Source: Streptomyces sp. NBC_01803 (GTDB lineage: Bacteria; Actinomycetota; Actinomycetes; Streptomycetales; Streptomycetaceae). Taken from it: DNA of 64,000 nucleotides. The position numbers were made by a program, and so were the translations under genes. This document shows positions 41,702-50,668 of this stretch, piece after piece (position 1 is the stretch's first letter; the number at the start of each line of letters is the position of its first letter). The notes under the pieces were generated by a model. That model saw only the letters and a program-made list of their open reading frames with translations, was not told where the DNA came from and did not search any database. The stretch covers positions 620,001-684,000 of the forward strand of contig NZ_CP109073.1 of NCBI RefSeq assembly GCF_035917415.1, given 5' to 3'.

Positions 41702-42133
41702 GTGGACTGTCTCTTCTGCGCGATCGCCGGCGGCGACGCCCCGGCCCACCGGGTGCTGGAGGACGAGCGGGTGGTGGCGTTCCTCGACACCAGGCCGCTG
41801 TTCCCCGGCCACGTGCTGGTGGTGCCCCGGGCGCACGCCGAGACGCTCACCGATCTTCCCGAGCCGGACGTGGGCCCGTTCTTCGTCCGGGTACGGCGGA
41901 TCGCGGCGGCCGTGGAGCGCGGCATGGGGGCCGACGGATCGTTCGTCGCCGCCAACAACCGGATCAGCCAGTCGGTGCCGCACTTCCACGCACACGTCGT
42001 ACCGCGCCGCCGCAAGGACGGGCTGCGCGGCTTCTTCTGGCCGCGCGGTCGCTACGCCGACGCCGCCGAGGCGGAGGGCGTGGCCGCCCGGCTGCGGGAG
42101 GCGCTCAGTGCCGGTGCCGGTGGCCCGGGGTGA
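41702..42133 (+). CDS. HIT-family protein
   Basis: A 143-aa histidine-triad nucleotide-binding protein (Hint/Fhit superfamily). It begins DCLFCAIAGGDAPAHRVLEDE and contains the catalytic triad HFHAHVVPR (His-x-His-x-His). Cys residues in the CLFC motif at the start and a downstream His could bind zinc, as in many HIT proteins. Likely activity is hydrolysis of nucleotide phosphoramidates or dinucleotide polyphosphates. The start is GTG 41702; TTG at 41690 is also possible and neither has a strong ribosome-binding site. The 3' end overlaps the convergent DNA ligase gene by 29 bp. Confidence 0.88.
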   Translation: MDCLFCAIAGGDAPAHRVLEDERVVAFLDTRPLFPGHVLVVPRAHAETLTDLPEPDVGPFFVRVRRIAAAVERGMGADGSFVAANNRISQSVPHFHAHVVPRRRKDGLRGFFWPRGRYADAAEAEGVAARLREALSAGAGGPG

Positions 42134-43184
42134 GGACCTCGTCCAGGTCGAACCGGACCGGCTCCTCCAGCTGCGCGTAGGTGCAGTCGTCCGGCATCCG
42201 GTCGGGCCGCCAGCGGCGGAAGCGCGCCGTGTGCCGGAAACGGTCGCCCTGCATGTGGTCGTACGCCACCTCGCAGACGCGCTCCGGGCGCAGCGGCAGC
42301 CAGGAGAGATCCTTCCGCCCGGTCCAGCGGCTGGGCCCGCCCGGCATCCGGGCGCCGGCGTGTGCCTCCTCCCGCGCCCAGTCGGCCCAGGGGTGGCCCT
42401 CGACATGGTCCAGGACCAGCGGCGCCAGCTCCGTCATCAGCTCCTGCCGCCGCTTCATCGGGAAGGCCGCGCAGACGCCGACGTGCTGGAGACGGCCCGA
42501 CCCGTCGTGGAGACCGAGCAGCAGCGAGCCCACGACAGGGCCCGACTTGTGGTGGCGCAGGCCCGCGACCACGCAGTCGGCGGTGCGCTCGTGCTTGACC
42601 TTGACCATCACCCGTTCGTCCGGGCGGTAGCGCAGGTCGAGGGGCTTGGCGACGACGCCGTCGAGACCGGCGCCCTCGAACCGCTCGAACCAGCCCTGGG
42701 CCACCGCGAGGTCGCGGGTGGCGGGGGCGACGAAGAGCGGCTGCCGGGCGTCGGCGAGGGCGGCGGTGAGCACGGCGCGGCGTTCGCTCAGGGGGGTGTC
42801 CAGCAGGGAGTCGTCGCCGAGAGCCAGCAGGTCGAAGGCGACGAAGCTGGCGGGGGTGCGTTCGGCGAGCTGCCGGACCCGGGAGTCGGCGGGGTGGACG
42901 CGTTCGAGCAGCGCGTCGAAGTCGAGCCGGCCGCCGCGGGCGATCACGATCTCGCCGTCCACGACGCAGCGGGCGGGCAGCTGGTCGCGCAGGCCGTCGG
43001 CCAGCTCGGGGAAGTAGCGGGTGAGGGGCTTGGTCGTACGGCTGCTGATCTCGATCTCGTCGCCGTCGCGGAAGACGATGGCCCGGAAGCCGTCCCATTT
43101 GGCCTCGTAGTGCATGTCCGCCGGGATGCGCGCCTGGGGCTTGGCGAGCATCGGTTTGACGGGCGGCATCACCGGGAGGTCCAT
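42105..43184 (-). CDS. ATP-dependent DNA ligase (NHEJ LigC/LigD-ligase type)
   Basis: A 359-aa ligase. Motif I is EAKWDGF with the adenylated Lys29, motif III-like FVAFDLLAL, motif IV DGVVAKPL and motif V MVKVKHERTADCVV. A C-terminal OB-fold follows (motif VI-like CEVAYDHMQGDRFRH). The size equals the free-standing ligases related to LigD's ligase domain. It seals nicks or double-strand breaks in the two-component end-joining pathway with Ku (no Ku gene in this window). It is divergent from the LigD-type polymerase gene across a 77-bp gap, so the two may be co-regulated. Its 3' end overlaps the HIT gene. Confidence 0.93.
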   Translation of the reverse strand: MDLPVMPPVKPMLAKPQARIPADMHYEAKWDGFRAIVFRDGDEIEISSRTTKPLTRYFPELADGLRDQLPARCVVDGEIVIARGGRLDFDALLERVHPADSRVRQLAERTPASFVAFDLLALGDDSLLDTPLSERRAVLTAALADARQPLFVAPATRDLAVAQGWFERFEGAGLDGVVAKPLDLRYRPDERVMVKVKHERTADCVVAGLRHHKSGPVVGSLLLGLHDGSGRLQHVGVCAAFPMKRRQELMTELAPLVLDHVEGHPWADWAREEAHAGARMPGGPSRWTGRKDLSWLPLRPERVCEVAYDHMQGDRFRHTARFRRWRPDRMPDDCTYAQLEEPVRFDLDEVLTPGHRHRH

Positions 43185-43261
43185 GTCCCGGATTCTGGGC
43201 GCGGGAGGTGGCCGCCGCCCGTCGGCGGGCGCGTTCGGGTGCGGCGGCCTACGGTGGCGTC

Positions 43262-44329
43262 ATGGCCAGTGCTGACAAGAGCCCCGCGAGCGGTGGGAAG
43301 CGCGCGCTGGAGCTCACGGTGGGTGAGCGGACGGTGCGGCTGTCGAATCCCGACAAGGTGTACTTTCCGGAGCGCGGCTTCACCAAGTTGGACGTCGCCC
43401 GGTACTACATGGCGGTGGGCGAGGGCGTGGTGCGGGCGCTGCGCGACCGTCCGACGACGCTGGAGCGGTTCCCGGACGGGGTGACCGGTGAGTCGTTCTT
43501 CCAGAAGCGGGCGCCGAAGAACCTGCCGGAGTGGATTCCCACCGGGCGGATCGCGTTCCCCAGCGGGCGGTACGCGGACGAGATCTGCCCGACCGAGCCC
43601 GCCGCGGTGGTGTGGGCGGCGAACCTGGGCTGCCTCACCTTCCACCCCTGGCCGGTGCGGCGCGACGACACCGATCACCCGGACGAGCTGCGGATCGATC
43701 TGGACCCGCAGCCGGGCACGGACTACGCGGACGCGGTGCGGGCCGCGACCGAGCTGCGGGGGCTGCTGGAGGAGCTGGGGCTGCGCGGCTGGCCGAAGAC
43801 CTCGGGCGGTCGGGGGTTGCACGTGTTCGTGCCGATCGCGCCGGAGTGGACGTTCCCGCAGGTGCGGCGGGCCGCGATCGCGATCGGCCGGGAGCTGGAG
43901 CGGCGGGCGCCGGAGCGGATCACCACCTCGTGGTGGAAGGAGGAGCGCGGGGCGAGGATCTTCGTGGATTACAACCAGACGGCCCGGGACCGGACGATCG
44001 CCGGCGCGTACTCGGTGCGACCCCGCCCCCGGGCGCCGGTGTCGGCGCCGCTGCGGTGGGAGGAGGTGCCCGACGCGGTGCCCGAGGACTTCGACCTGGC
44101 GACCATGCCGGTCCGGTTCGCGGAGGTGGGCGACGTGCACGCGGAGATGGCGGACCACCCCTGCCGGCTGGAGGCGGTGCTGGAGCTGGCCGAGCGGGAC
44201 GAGCGCGAACACGGTCTGGGCGATCTGCCGTATCCGCCGGACCATCCCAAGGCGGCGGGCGAGCCGACGCGGGTCCAGCCGAGCCGGGCCAGGCGCCCGC
44301 GGGCTACACCGGAGCCACCGTCCGGCTGA
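43262..44329 (+). CDS. LigD-type primase-polymerase (NHEJ polymerase domain)
   Basis: A 355-aa archaeo-eukaryotic-primase-like polymerase that adds ribo/deoxynucleotides at broken ends. The metal-binding motif is D146-L-D148 in RIDLDPQPG. The following KTSGGRGLHVFVP supplies the His/Ser triphosphate site, and IFVDYNQTARD carries the third Asp. The domain is stand-alone, not fused to ligase or nuclease. The ATG at 43262 has only a weak upstream signal; a GTG at 43208 extends the frame with unlike sequence. The C-terminal 40 residues are Pro/Arg-rich. The 3' end overlaps the convergent rho gene by 26 bp. Confidence 0.92.
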   Translation: MASADKSPASGGKRALELTVGERTVRLSNPDKVYFPERGFTKLDVARYYMAVGEGVVRALRDRPTTLERFPDGVTGESFFQKRAPKNLPEWIPTGRIAFPSGRYADEICPTEPAAVVWAANLGCLTFHPWPVRRDDTDHPDELRIDLDPQPGTDYADAVRAATELRGLLEELGLRGWPKTSGGRGLHVFVPIAPEWTFPQVRRAAIAIGRELERRAPERITTSWWKEERGARIFVDYNQTARDRTIAGAYSVRPRPRAPVSAPLRWEEVPDAVPEDFDLATMPVRFAEVGDVHAEMADHPCRLEAVLELAERDEREHGLGDLPYPPDHPKAAGEPTRVQPSRARRPRATPEPPSG

Positions 44330-45422
44330 CCCGGGTGAGGAACTCGGCGTTGCTGCCGGTCTGCCGCATCCGCTCCAGGAGCACTTCGACGGCCTGCCGG
44401 GGGTCACGGTCGCCGCCCAGGGCGCGGCGCAGCCTGTGGACGAGCTCCAGCTCGACGGGCGCGAAGAGCATCTCCTCGCGCCTGGTGCCGGAGGGGTCGA
44501 TGTCGATGGCGGGGTAGACGCGGCGGTCGGCCAGCACGCGGTCGAGGCGCAGCTCCATGTTGCCGGTGCTCTTCAGCTCCTCGAAGAAGAAGTCGTCGGC
44601 GCGGGACCCGGTGTCGACCAGGGCGGTCGCCAGGATGGTCAGCGAGCCGCCGTCCTCGGTGGCGCGGGCGGCACCGAAGAGACGCTTGGGCGGGTACAGC
44701 GCGGCGGCGTCGACGCCGCCGGTGAGGACCCGGCCGGTGGAGCGGGCGCTGGAGTTGTGGGCGCGGCACAACCGGGTGAGGGAGTCGAGCAGGATCACGA
44801 CGTCGCGGCCCATCTCGACCAGGCGCTTGGCGCGTTCGACGGCGAGGTCGGCGGCCGTGGTGTGGTCGCGGGCCGGGCGGTCGAAGTGGGAGGCGATGAC
44901 CTCGGCGGGCACCGAGCGCGTCAGGTCGGTGACCTCCTCGGGCCGTTCGTCCAGGAGCACCAGCATCAGATGGCACTCGGGGTGATTGCGGACGATGCCG
45001 TCGGCGATGGCCCGCAGGATGGTGGTCTTGCCGGTCTTGGGGGGCGCCACGATCAGACCGCGCTGCCCCTTGCCGATCGGGGTCAGCACGTCCATGAGGC
45101 GGGTGACGAGCTGATGGGGCGTGGTCTCCAGGCGCAGCCGCCGGCTGGGGTGGAGGGGCACGAGGTCGGCGAAGTCGGGCCGACCGGTGGAGTCTTCGGG
45201 CGGCATGCCGTTGAGGGTGTCGAGCCGGGTCAGGCCGCGCCGGTCGGCGGTGCCCTCGATCTGGTCGCCGCGGCGCAGCCCGTAGCGGCGCGTCTGGGCG
45301 GGGGGCAGTGGGATGTCGCGGGGGCCGGGGAGGTAGCCGTCGCGGCGGAGCTCGGCCTTGCCGCCGGTGATGTCGACGATGCCGGTGACGGGTTCGGCCG
45401 CGCGGTCCGGAGTGGACGTCAT
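44304..45422 (-). CDS. rho: Short transcription termination factor Rho (paralogue)
   Basis: A 372-aa Rho ATPase/RNA translocase. It has a cold-shock-like RNA-binding part (DITGGKAELRRDGYLPGP to about 95), Walker A APPKTGKTT (127-135), Walker B VVILLDSLTRL, and the Q/R-loop region NSSARSTGRVLTGGVD. The long N-terminal Arg/Asp-rich insertion of housekeeping actinobacterial Rho (usually 600-700 aa in total) is missing, and the first residues go straight into the RNA-binding domain. It may be a second Rho with specialised targets. The start is ATG 45422. A leader of about 190 nt follows a candidate promoter on the minus strand. Confidence 0.9.
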   Translation of the reverse strand: MTSTPDRAAEPVTGIVDITGGKAELRRDGYLPGPRDIPLPPAQTRRYGLRRGDQIEGTADRRGLTRLDTLNGMPPEDSTGRPDFADLVPLHPSRRLRLETTPHQLVTRLMDVLTPIGKGQRGLIVAPPKTGKTTILRAIADGIVRNHPECHLMLVLLDERPEEVTDLTRSVPAEVIASHFDRPARDHTTAADLAVERAKRLVEMGRDVVILLDSLTRLCRAHNSSARSTGRVLTGGVDAAALYPPKRLFGAARATEDGGSLTILATALVDTGSRADDFFFEELKSTGNMELRLDRVLADRRVYPAIDIDPSGTRREEMLFAPVELELVHRLRRALGGDRDPRQAVEVLLERMRQTGSNAEFLTRVSRTVAPV

Positions 45423-45723
45423 GCTGGTCCTCAAGCGTGTGTGGGAGACGGGGGAACGAAACACAAAGGGGGGAGAGCACCGTGCGCACGACGGGCCGCG
45501 ACCGGTCGCGGGACATACGTCGGCTCGGTGGGAACGGGCTCCGGTGAGCACACCGGGAAGCCGGTGGGAAGGAACTGGCACGGACGCCGCGTGTGGGGGC
45601 GTACAGACGCGCTGCTTCCCACTATACACCCGGGGAAGGCGACGTCGGGGCTTGCCTTGGAGCGCGCTCCAGCTCCTGGCGTGCGTGGTGCGAGACGACC
45701 GAGCGACGACCGGAGGTGGGCGG
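45423..45723 (-). promoter_or_regulatory. Promoter and C-rich leader of the rho gene
   Basis: On the minus strand TATAGT (45626-45621) is a good -10 box. From there to the rho start (about 190 nt) the transcript would be pyrimidine-rich, with C exceeding G roughly two to one over the last 60 nt, in the style of Rho utilisation sites. No other gene is seen in this 301-bp stretch. Confidence 0.5.
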
Positions 45724-46020
45724 GTGGAGGAGGCCGGGATCGTCTGGATCTCCGCGATGGACCACTCCGTCCAGAGGGAACACCGGGCACCGGCCGAGCA
45801 GCCGATGCTGGAGGGCCACACCACCCCGGGCTTTCTGGCCGCCCACACCTCGACGGCTCACCTCTGGCTGCCAGTCACGGGAGTGACGTACCGTCATCCG
45901 ACTCCGCTGGCCAAGATCGTGACCACGCTGGACGTGCTCTCCGGCGGCCGGGCCGTACGGGGCATCGGCGCCGCCCGGTACGCGCGGGCGCGCCCGGTGG
46001 ACGGCGGCGCCCGGGGCGGG
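45724..46020 (+). pseudogene. Remnant of an F420-dependent LLM oxidoreductase
   Basis: A single frame reads VEEAGIVWISAMDHSVQ, PMLEGHTTPGFLAAHTS, VTGVTYRHPTPLAKIVTT and LDVLSGGRAVRGIGAARY. This is the first third of the luciferase-like F420 oxidoreductase family, lacking its N-terminal strand and about 200 C-terminal residues. It is truncated where the convergent bioF gene ends (46027). Sequence drift (for example GIVWISAMDH for the usual GFDSVWVMDH) suggests it is no longer under selection. Confidence 0.7.
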
Positions 46021-46026
46021 GGCTCG

Positions 46027-47184
46027 TCACGGGCGCCCGGGCGCCCGGGCGACGACCACCTCCACCGCGCGGTCGATCTCGCCGTCGGTCAGGTCGGCGC
46101 GGGCGGTCAGCCGGAGCCGGGAGATCCCGTCCGGCACCGACGGCGGGCGGAAACAGCCCACCGCGACCCCGGCCTCCCGGCAGCGCGCCGCCCAGCTCAG
46201 CGCCGCCTCCGGCGAGGGCGCCAGCACCGACACCACGGCGGAGTCGGGACGGGTGGCGGCCAGCCCGGCAGCCGCCAGCCTGCGGTGCAGCTCGGTGGCG
46301 ACGCCCCGGACGAGGGCCGCCCGGTCGGGCTCGCGGCGCAGCAGCCGCAGGGCGGCCAGCGCGCCCCCGGTGGCGGCGGGGGCCAGCCCGGTGTCGAAGA
46401 TGAAGGTGCGGGCGGCGTTGAGCAGGTGCTCGATCACCCGGGCCGGCCCCAGCACGGCGCCGCCCTGGCTGCCCAGGGACTTCGAGAGGGTGACGGTCGC
46501 GACCACGTCCGGCGCCCCGGCCAGCCCGGCGGCGGCCACGGCCCCGCGCCCGCCCTCGCCGAGCACGCCGAAGCCGTGGGCGTCGTCGACGACGAGCGCC
46601 GCGCCCGCGTCCCGGCAGACGGCGGCGAGCCCGGCCAGCGGGGCGGCGTCCCCGTCGACCGAGAAGACCGAGTCGGTGACGGCCAGGGCGCGCCCCGGAT
46701 GTCCGTCGAGGGCCTTGCGGAACGCCGCCGGGTCGGCGTGCGGCACGACGGAGACCTCGGCCCGGGAGAGGCGGCAGCCGTCGATGAGGGAGGCGTGGTT
46801 GGCCGCGTCGGAGACGATCAGCGAGCCCCGGCCGCTGAGCGCGGTGAGGACGGCGAGATTGGCGGCGTAGCCGGAGGCGAACACCAGCGCCGCGCCGAAA
46901 CCGGTGAACGCGGCCAGCTCCGCCTCAAGTTCGGCGTGGAGCGCGGTGCTGCCGGTGACCAGCCGGGAGCCGGTCGCACCGGCGCCCCAGCGCCGTGCCG
47001 CGTCGGCGGCGGCGGCGGTGACCTCGGGGTGGCGGGTCAGGCCGAGGTAGTCGTTCCCGGCCAGGTCCAGGGCGGGGGAATCAGCGAGCCTGGGCCGCAC
47101 CTCCCGGACCAGTCCGGCGCGCCGCCGCGCGCCGCGGGCGGACTCCAGCCAGTCGAACACCCGGCCGTACGCTTCGTCGTGCAC
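46027..47184 (-). CDS. bioF: 8-amino-7-oxononanoate synthase
   Basis: A 385-aa PLP enzyme that condenses pimeloyl-thioester with L-alanine to give 8-amino-7-oxononanoate, the first ring-assembly step of biotin synthesis. Alpha-oxoamine synthase motifs: AGNDYLGLTRHPEV near the N terminus, GSRLVTGST, cofactor-stacking His130 (DAANHASLID), VVDDAHGFG with the pyridine-N Asp, and the Schiff-base Lys235 in TLSKSLGSQGG. GTG 47184 is the start, with GAAGGA upstream. It is transcribed divergently from bioB-bioA-bioD across 150 bp, the arrangement known in Streptomyces, and is probably co-regulated with them. Confidence 0.95.
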   Translation of the reverse strand: MHDEAYGRVFDWLESARGARRRAGLVREVRPRLADSPALDLAGNDYLGLTRHPEVTAAAADAARRWGAGATGSRLVTGSTALHAELEAELAAFTGFGAALVFASGYAANLAVLTALSGRGSLIVSDAANHASLIDGCRLSRAEVSVVPHADPAAFRKALDGHPGRALAVTDSVFSVDGDAAPLAGLAAVCRDAGAALVVDDAHGFGVLGEGGRGAVAAAGLAGAPDVVATVTLSKSLGSQGGAVLGPARVIEHLLNAARTFIFDTGLAPAATGGALAALRLLRREPDRAALVRGVATELHRRLAAAGLAATRPDSAVVSVLAPSPEAALSWAARCREAGVAVGCFRPPSVPDGISRLRLTARADLTDGEIDRAVEVVVARAPGRP

Positions 47185-47208
47185 CGGTGACCGTCCTTCG
47201 TCTCTTGT

Positions 47209-47233
47209 GGGTTACGCATAAAACGTAGTGCCC
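47209..47233. promoter_or_regulatory. Inverted repeat in the divergent bioF/bioB promoter region
   Basis: GGGTTACG-N7-CGTAGTGCCC, with core TACG (47213-47216) and CGTA (47224-47227), in the AT-richest part of the 150-bp divergent gap. The position suits an operator for a biotin-responsive repressor (BioQ- or BirA-like), although the match to a published consensus was not checked. Confidence 0.45.
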
Positions 47234-47334
47234 GTCGAGTCCTGGGAGCATGTGGTGATGGACACACGTCCACGAAGCGCTCTTGTAGCTTTCCTCCTTG
47301 GACCCGCAGGGGCGCATACGTCAGGATCGGCGCC

Positions 47335-48399
47335 ATGGACCTGCTGAACGCCCTGGTGGACAAGGGCCTCCGCCGCGAACTGCCCACCCGCGAGGAAGCG
47401 CTGGCCGTGCTGGCGACCTCCGACGACGAGCTGCTCGACGTGGTCGCGGCGGCCGGGAAGGTCCGCCGCCAGTGGTTCGGGCGGCGGGTGAAGCTCAACT
47501 ACCTGGTCAACCTCAAGTCCGGGCTCTGCCCCGAGGACTGCTTCTACTGCTCCCAGCGGCTCGGCTCGCAGGCCGACGTCCTCAAGTACACCTGGCTGAA
47601 GCCGGGCGAGGCCGCCGACGCGGCGAGCGCCGGGGTGGCGGGCGGCGCCAAGCGCGTCTGCCTGGTCGCCAGCGGACGCGGGCCGACCGACCGCGACGTG
47701 GACCGGGTCTCGGAGACGATTTCCGCGATCCGCGAGCGCCACGGCGACGTCGAGGTGTGCGCCTGCCTCGGCCTGCTCTCGGACGGCCAGGCCGAGCGCC
47801 TGAAGGAGGCCGGGGCCGACGCCTACAACCACAACCTCAACACCTCGGAGGCCACGTACGGCGACATCTGCACCACCCACGAGTTCTCCGACCGGGTCTC
47901 CACCGTCAAGCAGGCCCAGGCGGCCGGGCTGTCGGCCTGCTCCGGGCTGATCGCGGGCATGGGCGAGAGCGACGAGGACCTGGTGGACGTCATCTTCGCG
48001 CTGCGCGAGCTGGATCCGGACTCAGTGCCGGTCAACTTCCTGATCCCGTTCGAGGGCACGCCGCTCGCCAAGGAGTGGAACCTCACCCCGCAGCGGGCGC
48101 TGCGCATCCTGGCGATGGCCCGCTTCGTCTGCCCGGACGCCGAGGTGCGGCTGGCGGGCGGGCGCGAGCAGCACCTGCGCACGCTCCAGCCGCTGGCGCT
48201 GCACCTGGTCAACTCGATCTTCCTGGGCGACTACCTGACCAGCGAGGGCCAGGCCGGGCAGGCCGACCTGGAGATGATCGCGGACGCCGGCTTCGAGGTG
48301 GAGGGCGCGGAGACCACGACGCTGCCGGAGCACCGCGCGGCGGATCTGGTGGCGGTGCGCCGCCGGGGGACGGGCACGGAGCTGCCGCCCAATGCCTGA
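47335..48399 (+). CDS. bioB: Biotin synthase
   Basis: A 354-aa radical-SAM enzyme that inserts sulphur into dethiobiotin to form biotin. The CxxxCxxC motif for the 4Fe-4S cluster is C65-P-E-D-C69-F-Y-C72. Biotin-synthase blocks follow: [21 protein letters not shown], with conserved Cys for the 2Fe-2S cluster, [20 protein letters not shown] and the Arg in [11 protein letters not shown]. The ATG at 47335 has a weak AGGA 9 nt upstream. It overlaps bioA by 8 bp, so the genes form an operon bioB-bioA-bioD. Confidence 0.96.
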   Translation: MDLLNALVDKGLRRELPTREEALAVLATSDDELLDVVAAAGKVRRQWFGRRVKLNYLVNLKSGLCPEDCFYCSQRLGSQADVLKYTWLKPGEAADAASAGVAGGAKRVCLVASGRGPTDRDVDRVSETISAIRERHGDVEVCACLGLLSDGQAERLKEAGADAYNHNLNTSEATYGDICTTHEFSDRVSTVKQAQAAGLSACSGLIAGMGESDEDLVDVIFALRELDPDSVPVNFLIPFEGTPLAKEWNLTPQRALRILAMARFVCPDAEVRLAGGREQHLRTLQPLALHLVNSIFLGDYLTSEGQAGQADLEMIADAGFEVEGAETTTLPEHRAADLVAVRRRGTGTELPPNA

Positions 48400-49705
48400 C
48401 CCGGACGCGAAGCTCTCGGCGGACGAACTGCTGGCCCTGGACCGGGAACACGTCTGGCATCCCTACGGGCCGATGCCGGGCCGGCAGGACCCGCTGATCG
48501 TGGAGTCGGCCTCGGGCGTGCGCCTGAGGCTGGCCGAGCCCGCCTGGGGCCGCCGGGAGCTGGTGGACGGGATGGCGTCGTGGTGGTCGGCCCTCCACGG
48601 CTACAACCATCCCGTCCTCAACGCGGCGGCCCGGGAGCAGCTGGACCGGATGAGCCACGTGATGTTCGGCGGGCTGACCCACGAGCCCGGGGTGCTGCTC
48701 GCCAAGCGGCTGGTGGACATCACCCCCCAGCCGCTGGAGCACGTCTTCCTCGCCGACTCCGGCTCGGTGTCGGTCGAGGTCGCGATCAAGATGTGCCTGC
48801 AGTACTGGCGCTCGCTCGGCCGGCCGGCCAAGCGGCGGCTCCTCACCTGGCGCGGCGGCTACCACGGCGACACCTGGCACCCGATGTCGGTGTGCGACCC
48901 GGACGGCGGCATGCACGGCATCTGGGCCGGCGCGCTGCCCCGCCAGGTCTTCGTGAACCGGCCGCCGGCCGGCTTCGACGCGGAGCCCGACGAGGAGTAC
49001 GCGCTCCATCTGCGGGAGTCGATCGCGCGGCACGCGGACGAGCTGGCCGCGGTGATCGTGGAGCCGGTGGTGCAGAACGCCGGCGGGATGCGGTTCCACG
49101 CGCCCGGCTATCTGCGGATCCTGCGCGAGGCGTGCGACGAGCACGGTGTACTGCTCGTGTTCGACGAGATCGCCACCGGCTTCGGCCGCACCGGCACGCT
49201 GTTCGCGGCGGAACACGCGGGGGTCACGCCGGACATCATGTGCGTCGGCAAGGCCATGACCGGCGGCTATCTGACGATGGCGGCCACCCTGTGCACACCG
49301 CGCGTCGCGGCCGGGATCTCCCGGGGCGAGACGCCGGTGCTCGCGCACGGGCCGACGTTCATGGGCAACCCGCTGGCCGCCGCCGTCGCGAACGCCTCGA
49401 TCGGGCTGCTGCTGGCCGGCGACTGGGCGGGCGACGTGGCCCGGATCTCGGCCGGGCTGCGCGCGGGGCTGGCCGAGGCGGCCGGACTGCCCGGCGTGCG
49501 GGACGTGCGGGTGCTCGGCGCGATCGGCGTGATCCAGCTCGACCACCCGGCGGACATGGCGGCGGCCACCCGCGCGGCGGTCGGCACGGGCGTGTGGCTG
49601 CGCCCCTTCGGCGACCTCGTCTACACGATGCCGCCGTACATCACGGACGACGACGACATCGCCCTGATCTGCGCGGCGGCGAGCGCGGCGGCGCGGGTGG
49701 CGTGA
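48392..49705 (+). CDS. bioA: Adenosylmethionine--8-amino-7-oxononanoate transaminase
   Basis: A 437-aa class III PLP aminotransferase that uses SAM as amino donor to make 7,8-diaminopelargonate from the BioF product. Typical BioA blocks: [84 protein letters not shown] (pyridine Asp) and the Schiff-base Lys in [15 protein letters not shown]. The fold and the substrate residues of BioA are complete. It overlaps bioB by 8 bp, and bioD starts about 25 bp downstream. Confidence 0.96.
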   Translation: MPDPDAKLSADELLALDREHVWHPYGPMPGRQDPLIVESASGVRLRLAEPAWGRRELVDGMASWWSALHGYNHPVLNAAAREQLDRMSHVMFGGLTHEPGVLLAKRLVDITPQPLEHVFLADSGSVSVEVAIKMCLQYWRSLGRPAKRRLLTWRGGYHGDTWHPMSVCDPDGGMHGIWAGALPRQVFVNRPPAGFDAEPDEEYALHLRESIARHADELAAVIVEPVVQNAGGMRFHAPGYLRILREACDEHGVLLVFDEIATGFGRTGTLFAAEHAGVTPDIMCVGKAMTGGYLTMAATLCTPRVAAGISRGETPVLAHGPTFMGNPLAAAVANASIGLLLAGDWAGDVARISAGLRAGLAEAAGLPGVRDVRVLGAIGVIQLDHPADMAAATRAAVGTGVWLRPFGDLVYTMPPYITDDDDIALICAAASAAARVA

Positions 49706-49729
49706 GCGACGGAAAAGGTGGAGGACGTG

Positions 49730-50464
49730 GTGGGAGCGGACAGGCCGGCCGGGGAGATCCTGGTCGTCTCGGGCACCGGCACGGAGATCGGCAAGACCGT
49801 GGTGACGGCGGCGGTGGCCGCCGTCGCGCTGGCGGAAGGCCGTTCGGTCGCGGTGCTCAAGCCCGCGCAGACCGGCATGGCGCCCGGCGAGCACGGCGAC
49901 GTGGCCGAGGTCGCCCGGCTGGCGGGCGCCGCCGTGACCACCGCCGAGCTCGCCCGCTTCCCCGAGCCACTGGCCCCCGCCACGGCGGCCCGCCGGGCCG
50001 GGCTGCCCCCGGTGCGTCCGGCGGAGATCGCCCATGCGGCCGAGGAGCTGGCGAACGGCCACGACCTGGTCCTGGTGGAAGGCGCGGGCGGGTTGCTCGT
50101 ACGGTTCGACGACGAGACGGGCGCGACGCTCGCGGACGCCGCGCGGCTGCTCGACGCGCCGGTCCTGGTCGTCACCCGGGCCGGGCTCGGCACCCTCAAC
50201 ACCACGACCCTGACGGCCGAGGCGCTGCGCGCCCGCGGCCTCGCCTGCGTCGGCGTCGTCATCGGAAGCTGGCCGGCCGAGCCCGGCCTGGCCGCCCGCT
50301 GCAACCTGGCCGACCTCCCCTCGGCCGCCGACGCTCCGCTGCTCGGCCGCGTCCCCGAAGGCGCGGCGGCCCTGCCCCCCGAGGAGTTCCGCGCCCGCGC
50401 CACCTCCTGGCTGGCCCCGGCCCTGGGCGGGCGCTGGAGCGGCCCGGACCAGGACGGGCTGTGA
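49730..50464 (+). CDS. bioD: Dethiobiotin synthetase
   Basis: A 244-aa P-loop ATPase that closes the ureido ring of dethiobiotin from diaminopelargonate and CO2. Motifs: Walker A-like [14 protein letters not shown], the substrate-binding [20 protein letters not shown] and the nucleotide loop [14 protein letters not shown]. Three in-frame GTG codons are possible (49718, 49727, 49730). GGAGG at 49720-49724 is best spaced for GTG 49730. It is the last gene of the bioB-bioA-bioD operon. Confidence 0.93.
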   Translation: MGADRPAGEILVVSGTGTEIGKTVVTAAVAAVALAEGRSVAVLKPAQTGMAPGEHGDVAEVARLAGAAVTTAELARFPEPLAPATAARRAGLPPVRPAEIAHAAEELANGHDLVLVEGAGGLLVRFDDETGATLADAARLLDAPVLVVTRAGLGTLNTTTLTAEALRARGLACVGVVIGSWPAEPGLAARCNLADLPSAADAPLLGRVPEGAAALPPEEFRARATSWLAPALGGRWSGPDQDGL

Positions 50465-50468
50465 GGAT

Positions 50469-50567
50469 GTGTGGTGGCTTCTCCGCCGGGTCCGACTCAC
50501 GGACCGACCGACACCGACCGGCTGTCTTGGGGCGGATATGTCGGCCCGCGCGAGGGAGCCACCACAC
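50469..50567. repeat. 11-bp inverted repeat with 77-nt loop after bioD
   Basis: GTGTGGTGGCT (50469-50479) and AGCCACCACAC (50557-50567) are exact reverse complements. The first arm lies 4 bp past the bioD stop. It could be a weak long-range terminator or the scar of a lost element. Confidence 0.6.
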
Positions 50568-50668
50568 GCGACCGGACGGACGCTCGTGACCGCGCACGCG
50601 CGTCCCTCGGCGGTCCCGGCACGCCGATGTAGCGGCGGGCCGGCGCTCCGGAAGCGCCCCGCCCGGAC

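Noticed and set aside
50467..50589. A short frame after bioD starting MCGGFSAGSD
   Set aside because: No ribosome-binding site, Arg/Pro-rich and interrupted by the inverted repeat; no support as a gene.
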